64,000 bases of DNA, taken from Cognatundibacterium crateris (GTDB taxonomy: Bacteria > Pseudomonadota > Gammaproteobacteria > Burkholderiales > Burkholderiaceae_D). Shown in pieces: positions 29,502-37,205 of the stretch. A program made the translations under genes and the position numbers. The notes under the pieces are model-generated. The model worked only from the letters and a program-made list of their open reading frames with translations. It did not search any database and had not been told where the DNA came from. Where the stretch lies: assembly GCF_010078235.1 (NCBI RefSeq), contig NZ_JAABOS010000002.1, positions 124,001-188,000 of the forward strand, in the 5' to 3' direction. Numbering within the stretch: position 1 is the stretch's first letter; each line of letters opens with the position of its first letter.

Positions 29502-32500
29502 ATGCATAGCGATCAAACATATCTCACATCTTTACGCTTGAGTCGACATTGTTTCCTGTTCCTATTGCTGGCTGCGTTGATTTTTCTCTCAGTATTGTAT
29601 CCATCGAATAGTTTAGCTGTGGGGCGCTACGATGCTAAATCGACAGCTGAATGCGAAATGCAAGTGAATGCAGTACCAAATCCAACGCCTCGGTGGAGGC
29701 AAGTTGCCTTGCAAAATTGCAAATTAATCGATCAGATGCGCCACAATGCAAGAATGAGTTTGGCTTACAACCGAGTATCAAATGCCTTAAGGTCGATGAA
29801 ATCCGGGGACCCAATTTCTGATAGAGCACAAAGAGAAATCTATGCGGACCAGATCATTGTACGCAAATATCCTCCTGAACCTTACCTCACTGCTTATAAA
29901 GCGCTGTTCTTAGAGTTTGTACAAAAAGCTCTTAGATACGATCCCACCACGGCTGCTCTAGCAAGTCACTGGGAGGAAAGCGCGGCTCGTTGCGAACTGT
30001 TTAACGATACGCTTCAAGCAATCAAAAGCAAGCATGAGGAAGCACTTCTTGCAGCTTTAAGAGCGAGACGCTCTAGTGACGTGACAGAAAAATCAAAGTC
30101 GAATGAATATGAAGCTCTACGTCAAGCGTACTTGCAAAAGCTGACAATCCACAAGCGAAGTGCGAGTGCCTTGCAGTGTCTCTACCCTGATCCCGTTGTC
30201 GAATCAATTTCTGAAACGAATACGACGGGCTTAATTAAAAGGGATGTTTACGTCGAGTCAGAAGAGGATGCACCAAAAGGCAACATGCAGTCAGTAGGTG
30301 CGTACTTATGGCGCTCCGAAGGAAGTAGTGCGAAGCAATTGGCTAATCGCCATATTTTGGTTTATGGTGCTGGCTTGTCCAGCGACTATTGGGAGCCAAA
30401 CTCTTTTCAACTCCAAAAGTTGAAATCCCATCTGGTAATGGGTAAATTTGATCAGAACAGAATAGATCCTTTACTGTGGGATCCAAAGCAACATGGCTGG
30501 CACAAACTAATGGCTGCCCCCGAGTGCCCCAGCAACCGCCGCTCCTTGCATACGACAACAGAACTACCTGATGGAAAAGTACTGATTGTCGGCGGGGTAT
30601 GCTCCAGGGACAGCGGCGAAACCACGAATGCGCAATTACAAAGCAATATCGGATTGTCGCTACTCGATGTTTCTACACGCAAATGGTTGAAAGCGCCTGT
30701 TACTCAACAAGCCCGCGTCTACCATACTGCCAACCTAATGCCAAACGGTGGCGTCATCATTATCGGTGGTCTGGATGTATCAAAAGCCGATGGAACACAA
30801 ACAGTCCTCAATAGTGTCGAGCTCTTTTCGCAGGGCACATTGAGCATCCTGCCTCCATTATTACAGGCACGAGCAAAGCACAGTACTACAATTCTCCCCA
30901 ATGGCAGCGTGGTCGTTGCTGGTGGTTTTGATCTAAGTGGAAACCCCTTAGATTCAGTCGAAATTTGGAATCCAACGACTTCTTCGTGGCGTCTTTTGGC
31001 ACCTATGAAAACAGCTAGATTCAGTCACACAGCAAGTCTATTAAAAAATGGACAGGTCATCTTTGCTGGGGGGTGGAGTAGCGCAGAAACGCCCACGTCA
31101 TCAGTTGAAATTCTGGACCTCTCTTTAGAAAATTGGACCCCCGGTCCAGATTTGCCTATTACTCTGCATGGACATGCGGCCACAGTATTGAGCACTGGCG
31201 CGGTGGTTGTGGTTGGTGGTGCCTGGATCGCATCCCCGGATCGAGAAATACCTTGGGCGTGGATTTTGGATGTTAATAGTAATGAATGGCATGCCATTGG
31301 CAGGGCAGTCATACCGAAGCGTGATTCATTATCCACTGGCCTTTCACTTACAGAGAACAACCAAGGCGGAATTGATATCCTTTCAAAAAACGGGATCTTC
31401 CGGTGGAGACCAAACAAAGACACGTCTTTCAAAGCGATTCCCAATTGGCGAAACTATCCGAGCATCACCAAGCTAGCTGATGGTAAATCAATGTGGATTG
31501 GACTTGAGTTCGGGAATATGGGAACAACGCGACCGATTGCCTATCTGTACGATCCCATTTCAAAAACATGGTCTAACGCTGGTCGCTTAAATCGCGGGCA
31601 GTGGTCCAATGAAGCCAGTATTGAACTGTCCTCACGCCAAGTCATGCATCTTGGAATTACCGCAGATGTTCTGCAATGCGAAATATGGGAGCCTGGTACA
31701 ACAATATGGACCGATTGCGGGGCCGCGCAGTCAGAATACGTCAGTCATACCCCACTAGAGCTAGGACTCATGCCAGATGGTCACGTATTTGCGATCGCCA
31801 ATTTACACGAAACATTTGTATTCGATGCGGAGACAAAGGAGTGGAATGTTTGGCACTCTGAATGGAATCCCAACAGTCTACAATTTGGTGTTGCGATGCG
31901 CGTAGAAGCGCCACTCTTTTCGCTCTACGATGAATACACCGGCAAGTGGATAGTGGACAACAATGCGGGGGCACATTTTTGGATGCGGGGAACAACCAGC
32001 GATGGCGATCGACTTTTATTAGATAAAAAAGCGGGAATCTGGACTTATGTTTTACATGGACAAAAAGTTATAGGGAAAGATGCCCAATTTCTACCCGATG
32101 GTTGTGCCCTCTCTACTAATCCGCTTTCAATATTTAATCCATCAACTGGAAAGGCCGAGTTGATCGAAGGATCAATAGCAGCAAGAATTCCTAAATACGG
32201 TGTATTGCAGGTCTATGACGACGGTACATTCACAGTGGTTAAAGAAATGCAACACGAAACCGACATTGGCATCGCATTTTTTTCGGGAAAAGCAAGTTGC
32301 TCTGGTATTACTTCAATTGATTTAACGAATGATCAAGTCTTTGGGGGTTTAATCAAAGACCTTGCCACACCAGTCGCAATAACAAAGTCTGAAGAACGTC
32401 ACTTTATTAATGTTGTGCGCGAATTCTGGTTTCAGAAAGTTCAACCTTGGTTCCAACAATATCTATGGATTATTTTGATTGTACTTGCACTAACAATCAT

Positions 32501-33038
32501 TTTTGTTCTTTCAAAAAAGACGGATCTCGGAAAAGTACAAATCAAATCATCCCTGTCTTTTCGAATTTTCATCTATACGCTAGTGGGCTTATATGTGATC
32601 GCAAACCTATCACAGCGTTTTAGCGCCCCCAAAAAAGATATTTGGTTCACCTGCGATTTGGAAATCAAAGCGTGCCTCGACGAAAAGACTGGGCTATTAA
32701 AATCCGAAAACCAAGTACCAAGCTCAGTCCCTTGCAATATGGTAGGTACTTGGACATACAGAAAATACAATGTGCAGCGTCGCATCACCCTTAAGGATGA
32801 CGGTAGTTATTCGATGAAATCGGTACAAGGCAGCGCGGAGGATGGTAAGGTCTATACTGGCTTGTGGTCAAAGCAAGGCGATACAATCGCATGGCGACAC
32901 GAACAAGGCGGAACAGATATTGAGCGCAATCCGATTATATTTGACGACGAGAGGCAATTTACATTAACTGAATTCGATGGGAGTAAAACCCATTTTGAAT
33001 TGAACCAACTAAGTTCATCACAGCATTGCTCAAAATAA
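29502..33038 (+). CDS. Large kelch-repeat membrane protein of unknown function
   Basis: An 1178-residue protein. An N-terminal hydrophobic segment (about 16-38) acts as signal or anchor. A charged, mostly helical region follows (about 50-230). A beta-propeller built of kelch/galactose-oxidase-type repeats starts near residue 340. The clearest blades read HTANLMPNGGVIIIGG, HSTTILPNGSVVVAGG, HTASLLKNGQVIFAGG and HAATVLSTGAVVVVGG. Two membrane helices lie near 986-1005 and 1020-1037. The C-terminal 140 residues start with Cys-rich sequence and contain a lipocalin-like 'MVGTW...LKDDGSY...GLWS' pattern. Base composition is A+T-rich relative to pth and ychF. The next gene begins 54 bp later and is probably cotranscribed. 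I recognise no characterised homologue. A periplasmic or surface propeller tethered to the inner membrane is the simplest reading. Confidence 0.75.
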   Translation: MHSDQTYLTSLRLSRHCFLFLLLAALIFLSVLYPSNSLAVGRYDAKSTAECEMQVNAVPNPTPRWRQVALQNCKLIDQMRHNARMSLAYNRVSNALRSMKSGDPISDRAQREIYADQIIVRKYPPEPYLTAYKALFLEFVQKALRYDPTTAALASHWEESAARCELFNDTLQAIKSKHEEALLAALRARRSSDVTEKSKSNEYEALRQAYLQKLTIHKRSASALQCLYPDPVVESISETNTTGLIKRDVYVESEEDAPKGNMQSVGAYLWRSEGSSAKQLANRHILVYGAGLSSDYWEPNSFQLQKLKSHLVMGKFDQNRIDPLLWDPKQHGWHKLMAAPECPSNRRSLHTTTELPDGKVLIVGGVCSRDSGETTNAQLQSNIGLSLLDVSTRKWLKAPVTQQARVYHTANLMPNGGVIIIGGLDVSKADGTQTVLNSVELFSQGTLSILPPLLQARAKHSTTILPNGSVVVAGGFDLSGNPLDSVEIWNPTTSSWRLLAPMKTARFSHTASLLKNGQVIFAGGWSSAETPTSSVEILDLSLENWTPGPDLPITLHGHAATVLSTGAVVVVGGAWIASPDREIPWAWILDVNSNEWHAIGRAVIPKRDSLSTGLSLTENNQGGIDILSKNGIFRWRPNKDTSFKAIPNWRNYPSITKLADGKSMWIGLEFGNMGTTRPIAYLYDPISKTWSNAGRLNRGQWSNEASIELSSRQVMHLGITADVLQCEIWEPGTTIWTDCGAAQSEYVSHTPLELGLMPDGHVFAIANLHETFVFDAETKEWNVWHSEWNPNSLQFGVAMRVEAPLFSLYDEYTGKWIVDNNAGAHFWMRGTTSDGDRLLLDKKAGIWTYVLHGQKVIGKDAQFLPDGCALSTNPLSIFNPSTGKAELIEGSIAARIPKYGVLQVYDDGTFTVVKEMQHETDIGIAFFSGKASCSGITSIDLTNDQVFGGLIKDLATPVAITKSEERHFINVVREFWFQKVQPWFQQYLWIILIVLALTIIFVLSKKTDLGKVQIKSSLSFRIFIYTLVGLYVIANLSQRFSAPKKDIWFTCDLEIKACLDEKTGLLKSENQVPSSVPCNMVGTWTYRKYNVQRRITLKDDGSYSMKSVQGSAEDGKVYTGLWSKQGDTIAWRHEQGGTDIERNPIIFDDERQFTLTEFDGSKTHFELNQLSSSQHCSK

Positions 33039-33092
33039 TAATTGCTCGAAATTACATATTGTAGTTTTCTACAAATTGAAGAGGACTTTTTT

Positions 33093-33701
33093 ATGACAGA
33101 GGCATCGGCTAATGACAAGGGGCTTGTATCGTATTTAGGTTTTGTGTTCTGTGTTTTTTATTGCTTTTTCGTTACACAGGCGGCTCTCGCTCGTGACAAT
33201 AGAGTGTTACCGGTGACAGAAAATTTGCACCCTGAACTTAAGCTAAATTTACATAAGAAGTTAGATCATCTTGCGGCACAAGGTCATGGTCTTATACAGG
33301 ATAAATTTACGCCAGAAGTTCCTAATCCAGACAAGAATTACAAACATGTTCCGACCATGTCCATATACCAGAAACAGGGTTTCGATGCTCAGGAGTACGA
33401 AGTACAGCATCAAAAATTTCAGCAAGAGATTAAGGAAAGGAATGCAGATTCTTTAAAAAAATTCAATCAACGTGTGGCTGAAATTAAAGACAGTTGTGGT
33501 GGAAAAATGTACGAACATGCCATAGTTGGCATGAGTGATGAAACCTTTAGAAACTGCACCAACCAAGCGCGATTTAGCCAAGCATTGCAGATAGTCGTCA
33601 GCAAAAATGGAAATATACCGTTACGGCTCTATATTTTTTCTAGTACAGAAGATAGTCGAGTCTACGCGATCAATGGTGTCATCACGGCAGTAAAAGACTG
33701 A
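33093..33701 (+). CDS. Small exported or anchored protein linked to the kelch protein
   Basis: A 202-residue protein from the ATG at 33093, which has a strong GAAGAGGA ribosome site (the frame upstream to 33042 lacks one). A hydrophobic segment at about 13-30 ends in QAALARD, a plausible signal cleavage site. The middle is a charged helical region (about 85-125, EYEVQHQKFQQEIKER). The last 70 residues have two cysteines (DSCGGK, RNCTN), a GMSDETF stretch and a beta-rich end (LRLYIFSS...VYAINGVI). The GMSDETF part faintly recalls small outer-membrane-lipoprotein/BamE-like modules, but I do not claim homology. Its A+T-rich composition matches the kelch gene. Confidence 0.65.
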   Translation: MTEASANDKGLVSYLGFVFCVFYCFFVTQAALARDNRVLPVTENLHPELKLNLHKKLDHLAAQGHGLIQDKFTPEVPNPDKNYKHVPTMSIYQKQGFDAQEYEVQHQKFQQEIKERNADSLKKFNQRVAEIKDSCGGKMYEHAIVGMSDETFRNCTNQARFSQALQIVVSKNGNIPLRLYIFSSTEDSRVYAINGVITAVKD

Positions 33702-33720
33702 GCTAATTAGCATGATACTA

Positions 33721-33912
33721 GGGCCTGTTAGCAATTAAGCGATCCAGATGTAAACACAAACGAGATGAAGAAATGACAGGTAGTTACGTGCCAACTCTTC
33801 ATAGCGTGTTGCGATTCTTCGAAATTGCTTGATGTGATCCAATAGAAATGTTCAACCAGATGCGATCCGTCTGCAAATGACGATCATAGCTGCGTTGTAC
33901 AGTGCGGTTGCC
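33721..33912 (-). pseudogene. Decayed IS5-family transposase C-terminus with terminal repeat
   Basis: Minus-strand reading gives fragments in three frames that join into an IS5-type (IS427-like) transposase end: NRTVQRSYDRHL, then DGSHLVEHFY, then HIKQFRRIATRYEELARNYL and on to IWIA and a stop at 33735. At least two frameshifts separate the parts, so no functional protein is made. The sequence gggcctgttagcaattaag at 33721-33739, just outside the stop, is a plausible right terminal repeat. The remainder of the element is missing. It abuts the 3' end of the ribbon-helix-helix gene and marks the edge of the A+T-rich kelch island. Confidence 0.8.
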
Positions 33913-33932
33913 TTCCGCCAGAAGTGTGTTGT

Positions 33933-34166
33933 TCAGAATTTTTTATCGGCTCTATCAAGGTCGTCAGAACTGTCTGCCACATCCGCCTGGCGCGATTGTG
34001 CAGCGGGCTTGCTGCGTGCCAGTCCGCGTTGTTGCAAGGACTGACGCAGCATGTACTCGACCTGCGCATTCGCGCTGCGTAACTCCTGCGCAGCCAGCCT
34101 TTCTATCTCAGCCCACAAGGCCGGATCTATACGCAATGGGAAGGATTTTTTGCCTGGACTGGCCAT
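33933..34166 (-). CDS. Ribbon-helix-helix (Arc-like) DNA-binding protein
   Basis: A 77-residue protein. Residues 6-50 read KKSFPLRIDPALWAEIERLAA and on to a second helix with QVEYMLRQSL, a typical Arc/CopG ribbon-helix-helix. The C-terminal 25 residues are polar and probably disordered. They end only 20 bp from the transposase remnant, so the native tail may have been altered. The gene is third in a run behind an SPFH gene and a 93-residue unknown. Arc-like repressors often control their own operon; the palindrome upstream of the SPFH gene is the obvious candidate site. Confidence 0.8.
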   Translation of the reverse strand: MASPGKKSFPLRIDPALWAEIERLAAQELRSANAQVEYMLRQSLQQRGLARSKPAAQSRQADVADSSDDLDRADKKF

Positions 34167-34168
34167 CG

Positions 34169-34450
34169 CTATCCCTGAGACATATAAGTGAATGACTGGG
34201 GCTGCACCAGATCAGCATGCCAGCGCGGCAGGACTTGACGCGCACGTTTCCATAGCTGTGCACCATTGCCAAAGCGTGCCATCCAGGCTGCAGGATCAGG
34301 CATGCCCGCTGCAGGCATCAACACTTGCATAACGGCTCCCGTTGTCACCATGTGCAAACCGGTAAAGCCCAGGCCAGGCTCATCCATGAACAACTCCACA
34401 GCACAACTCAGTAATAAAAACTGACACAGTCTGGTCAGGACGGCAGGCAT
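34169..34450 (-). CDS. Hypothetical protein of the SPFH operon
   Basis: A 93-residue protein I do not recognise. A hydrophobic N-terminal half (LCQFLLLSCAVELFM, then a Gly/Val/Met-rich stretch) is followed by a Trp/Arg/Pro-containing C-terminus (WMARFGNG, VLPRWHAD). It begins 84 bp after the SPFH stop and ends 2 bp before the start of the ribbon-helix-helix gene. Possible starts exist only at 34450 without a strong ribosome site. The tight spacing argues for a real gene in a three-gene unit. Confidence 0.55.
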   Translation of the reverse strand: MPAVLTRLCQFLLLSCAVELFMDEPGLGFTGLHMVTTGAVMQVLMPAAGMPDPAAWMARFGNGAQLWKRARQVLPRWHADLVQPQSFTYMSQG

Positions 34451-34534
34451 AAGGCACTCGCTTATCAGTAAAACGACAATAAGGACAAAAAAACTGAGCC
34501 GGTGCAGAGCTGAACGTCCACACCGGCTAATCCA

Positions 34535-35446
34535 TCAATTATACAAAGTCCCGGTATTGATCACGGGCTGGGTTTCTTTATCCGAGCACAGCACCACCAG
34601 CAAATTGCTGACCATCGCCGCTTTGCGCTCGTCATCGAGTTCCACGATCTGACGCTCAGACAAGCCTTGCAATGCGGCTTCCACCATACTGACTGCACCA
34701 TGTACGATTTTTTTACGCGCACTGATAATCGCTTCGGCCTGCTGACGGCGCAACATGACTTGTGCGATTTCTGCGGCATAGGCGAGATGGGTCAGTTTGG
34801 CATCTTCCACATCGATCCCGGCTGCTGCGAAACGGGTTTGTAACTCGGCACGCATCGCGCTGGCAACCACTTCCATCCCGGCACGCAAGGTAGTTTCACC
34901 TTCTGCTAAATCCTCACCATCGTCATACGCATACAGAGAAGCGATGTGGCGCAAAGCGGCTTCCGCCTGTACATGCACATAGCGTTCGAAATCATCCACA
35001 TTAAAGATCGCCAACGCACTGTCGCGTACCCGCCAGACGATGGCAGCACCGATTTCCACCGGATTACCGCGTTTATCATTGACCTTCAGCGGTGCGGTAT
35101 TCAGTGTACGTGCACGCAGACTGAGCTTGCGCTTGCTGTACAGCGGATTCACCCAGCGCAGTCCTTCGCTGCGATCAGTTCCCTTGTACTTACCAAACAA
35201 GGACAGCAGCGCTGCCTCGTTCGGCTGCAGCATATACAGCCCGGTAAACAAAAACACAGCAATGAATATAGGTGTAAGCCGGGCCCATAAACCGACGATC
35301 CCAACACCGAAAGGCATGCTGACAAAGCTGTAAATTCCCACTGCAACTAACAATACAGCGATACCGACGACCAGATAGCCATCAGACGATAGGATCTGAC
35401 GTTCCTGGGTGAGATGCCGTCCTATAACTTCTTGTTCAGTTTTCAT
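34535..35446 (-). CDS. SPFH (band 7/stomatin) domain membrane protein
   Basis: A 303-residue protein with two adjacent N-terminal membrane helices (about 22-65), then an SPFH/band-7 domain (about 75-250) containing LRWVNPLY, KVNDKRGNPVEI and the helical segment around AEALRHIASLYAYDD. The C-terminal helical tail is typical for oligomer formation. Such proteins form large rings on membranes and act as scaffolds or protease modulators. A strong GGAGA ribosome site precedes the ATG at 35446. It heads an operon with a small unknown and an Arc-like regulator. Confidence 0.88.
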   Translation of the reverse strand: MKTEQEVIGRHLTQERQILSSDGYLVVGIAVLLVAVGIYSFVSMPFGVGIVGLWARLTPIFIAVFLFTGLYMLQPNEAALLSLFGKYKGTDRSEGLRWVNPLYSKRKLSLRARTLNTAPLKVNDKRGNPVEIGAAIVWRVRDSALAIFNVDDFERYVHVQAEAALRHIASLYAYDDGEDLAEGETTLRAGMEVVASAMRAELQTRFAAAGIDVEDAKLTHLAYAAEIAQVMLRRQQAEAIISARKKIVHGAVSMVEAALQGLSERQIVELDDERKAAMVSNLLVVLCSDKETQPVINTGTLYN

Positions 35447-35478
35447 TTTATCTCCTGAATGACTTCACCATTGAAATC

Positions 35479-35518
35479 AAAGTGATATCACTTTAGTAGA
35501 AGATAGTCGGGCTAGCAA
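35479..35518 (-). promoter_or_regulatory. SPFH operon promoter with a perfect palindromic operator
   Basis: On the minus strand a -35 TTGCTA (35518-35513) and -10 TAAAGT (35495-35490) are spaced by 17 bp. A perfect 16-bp palindrome aaagtgatatcacttt at 35479-35494 overlaps the -10 and the likely start point. A dimeric repressor bound there would shut the promoter. The Arc-like protein encoded third in the operon is the likely ligand (inference). Confidence 0.7.
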
Positions 35519-35556
35519 GGGTAATTTTGATATTTTTTTACCGTAGACGCTGACCG

Positions 35557-36936
35557 TCAAAAAAAGCCACGCAAGGTACGCACAGCGGTACCGGCCATGC
35601 GCTGTGCCGCGCGTGGACGGGCTGAGCTCAGTGTTTCGCTGGCTGCGGCTGGCTTAGCAACACAACGTGGCTGTGCACGCATCCCCAGCACATAACACAG
35701 CAGACCAGCCAGCGCAGCGCTGATCAAGGCCATAAACATGCTATGCGCAGAAAAATGGGTGAGCAAATATCCGCTGACGACGGGATTCAGTGCGGTCCCC
35801 AGCGTTGCCAGACTTTGTACGCCGTAATAACTGCCGCGCTGCGCAGGCGGTGCGATCATATCGATACACATGAATTCACAGGGGATAACGATCACTTCAC
35901 CCACCGTGAATAAGGCCGTCGCCAGCATCCACTGCCAGCGCTGATCAGCAAACATAAAGCCGGCCAGCCCCAGGATGTACATCGCTATTCCCAGACTGAT
36001 CCAGCGCAGGAAGCTTTGTGCCTGTATGCGCTTGCCTATCAGGTACTGCAGGCCGACTACACCTATGGTATTCACCATTAGCATCGCGGGCAACAAATCA
36101 GCCGCCGCCTGCACACCCCGGCTGCTAATCAGATACTGCGACAGATAACCAGTAATAAAACGTCCGAATACAAAGGAAGTCAGCATGCTGGCAATCGTAA
36201 ATAACAGTAAGCGCCGGTCTTGCCGCAAATCCCGTAAGGTGTCACTGAAGCGCGCCGGTACGACAGCCGCAGACGCTCGCAATGCCGCGTCTGTTGGCAC
36301 GTTTACCGCCAGATTCTGAACCAGCCAGGACGCCAGCAAAGCAAAGCCAGCGGCTATCCATAAGGGTGCTGCCATGTCCCAGCCAAACAGCCAGGTACCG
36401 AACAAAGGGCCGAGCGCGAATGCCAGATTAATCAACAAATAATTCATCGAAAAAGCGCGTGCACGTTCAACTGGCGACAAGTAATCTGCCAGCATGGATT
36501 TCAAGGCAATGCTGCGTAATACCAAAGCCGATTCAATCAGCGCCAGCATCAGAAAGGCCAGCCAGGCATAGGCAGTCAGACTGAGTAACACAGAACTCAG
36601 CGCCACCAACACACAAGCCCATGCCATTAAGCGTGGTTTAGGCATACGGTCAGCCAGATAACCGGAAAACACACCGGACGCCGTTGCGACCAGCATACTG
36701 CCGCCCAATATCCAGCCTATGGCATGCTGGCTCAGCCCGAATTGCCGGGTCAAAAACAGCACCATCACTGGCAACGCAAATGCGCGCCCGATGACGAAGA
36801 CGAAGGAGCTGGCCAGCAAACGCCGCACCGGCGCAGGAAATGCCAGCGCATCATGCTGCAGGTCTGAACGCATGCGTGGCACAAGGCGACGCGACTGAAT
36901 CAGGCTGTTGCGACTGACAGAGCTGGCTGACTTCAT
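35557..36936 (-). CDS. MFS efflux transporter, EntS/MdtH-like
   Basis: A 459-residue inner-membrane protein with 12 predicted helices, the loop 2-3 motif GYLADRMPKPR and a GP-containing fifth helix (FALGPLFG). General similarity is to exporters such as MdtH and SetA-like sugar efflux proteins. The ATG at 36936 has a GGGG ribosome site; a TTG at 36948 is the alternative. The C-terminal 45 residues after the last helix are basic and low-complexity. It is divergent from an SgrR-like regulator, as sgrR is from setA-type transporters, so regulation by that neighbour is likely. Substrate unknown. Confidence 0.85.
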   Translation of the reverse strand: MKSASSVSRNSLIQSRRLVPRMRSDLQHDALAFPAPVRRLLASSFVFVIGRAFALPVMVLFLTRQFGLSQHAIGWILGGSMLVATASGVFSGYLADRMPKPRLMAWACVLVALSSVLLSLTAYAWLAFLMLALIESALVLRSIALKSMLADYLSPVERARAFSMNYLLINLAFALGPLFGTWLFGWDMAAPLWIAAGFALLASWLVQNLAVNVPTDAALRASAAVVPARFSDTLRDLRQDRRLLLFTIASMLTSFVFGRFITGYLSQYLISSRGVQAAADLLPAMLMVNTIGVVGLQYLIGKRIQAQSFLRWISLGIAMYILGLAGFMFADQRWQWMLATALFTVGEVIVIPCEFMCIDMIAPPAQRGSYYGVQSLATLGTALNPVVSGYLLTHFSAHSMFMALISAALAGLLCYVLGMRAQPRCVAKPAAASETLSSARPRAAQRMAGTAVRTLRGFF

Positions 36937-37107
36937 GGCTGACCCCAATAGCGAAAAATATACATTGAACCGCTGCGCAGCTCCGTTGCGAACCGGGATT
37001 GCGGCAGGAATGGAATCAGTATCCGTATAAAAGCAGACAAAAAAAATGGAAGAAGAAAATATTTTTATTTCCGCTTTTCTGATTGTTTTAAGCTTGCATA
37101 ATTCAGC

Positions 37108-37139
37108 ACTGAATTCACACTGAATTCACACTAAATTTA
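37108..37139. repeat. Three 11-bp direct repeats upstream of the SgrR-like regulator
   Basis: The unit actgaattcac occurs at 37108-37118 and 37119-37129, followed by a diverged third copy actaaattta. The 11-bp period puts copies on one face of the helix, and each perfect unit contains the palindrome GAATTC. It lies 67-98 bp before the regulator start, in an A+T-rich divergent intergenic region. It is a candidate operator. Confidence 0.7.
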
Positions 37140-37205
37140 ATAATCAGACTGTACTAAGTCAGCCTCAATGATGAGATAAAACCCGATGCTCACTGGCCCA
37201 TAAGT

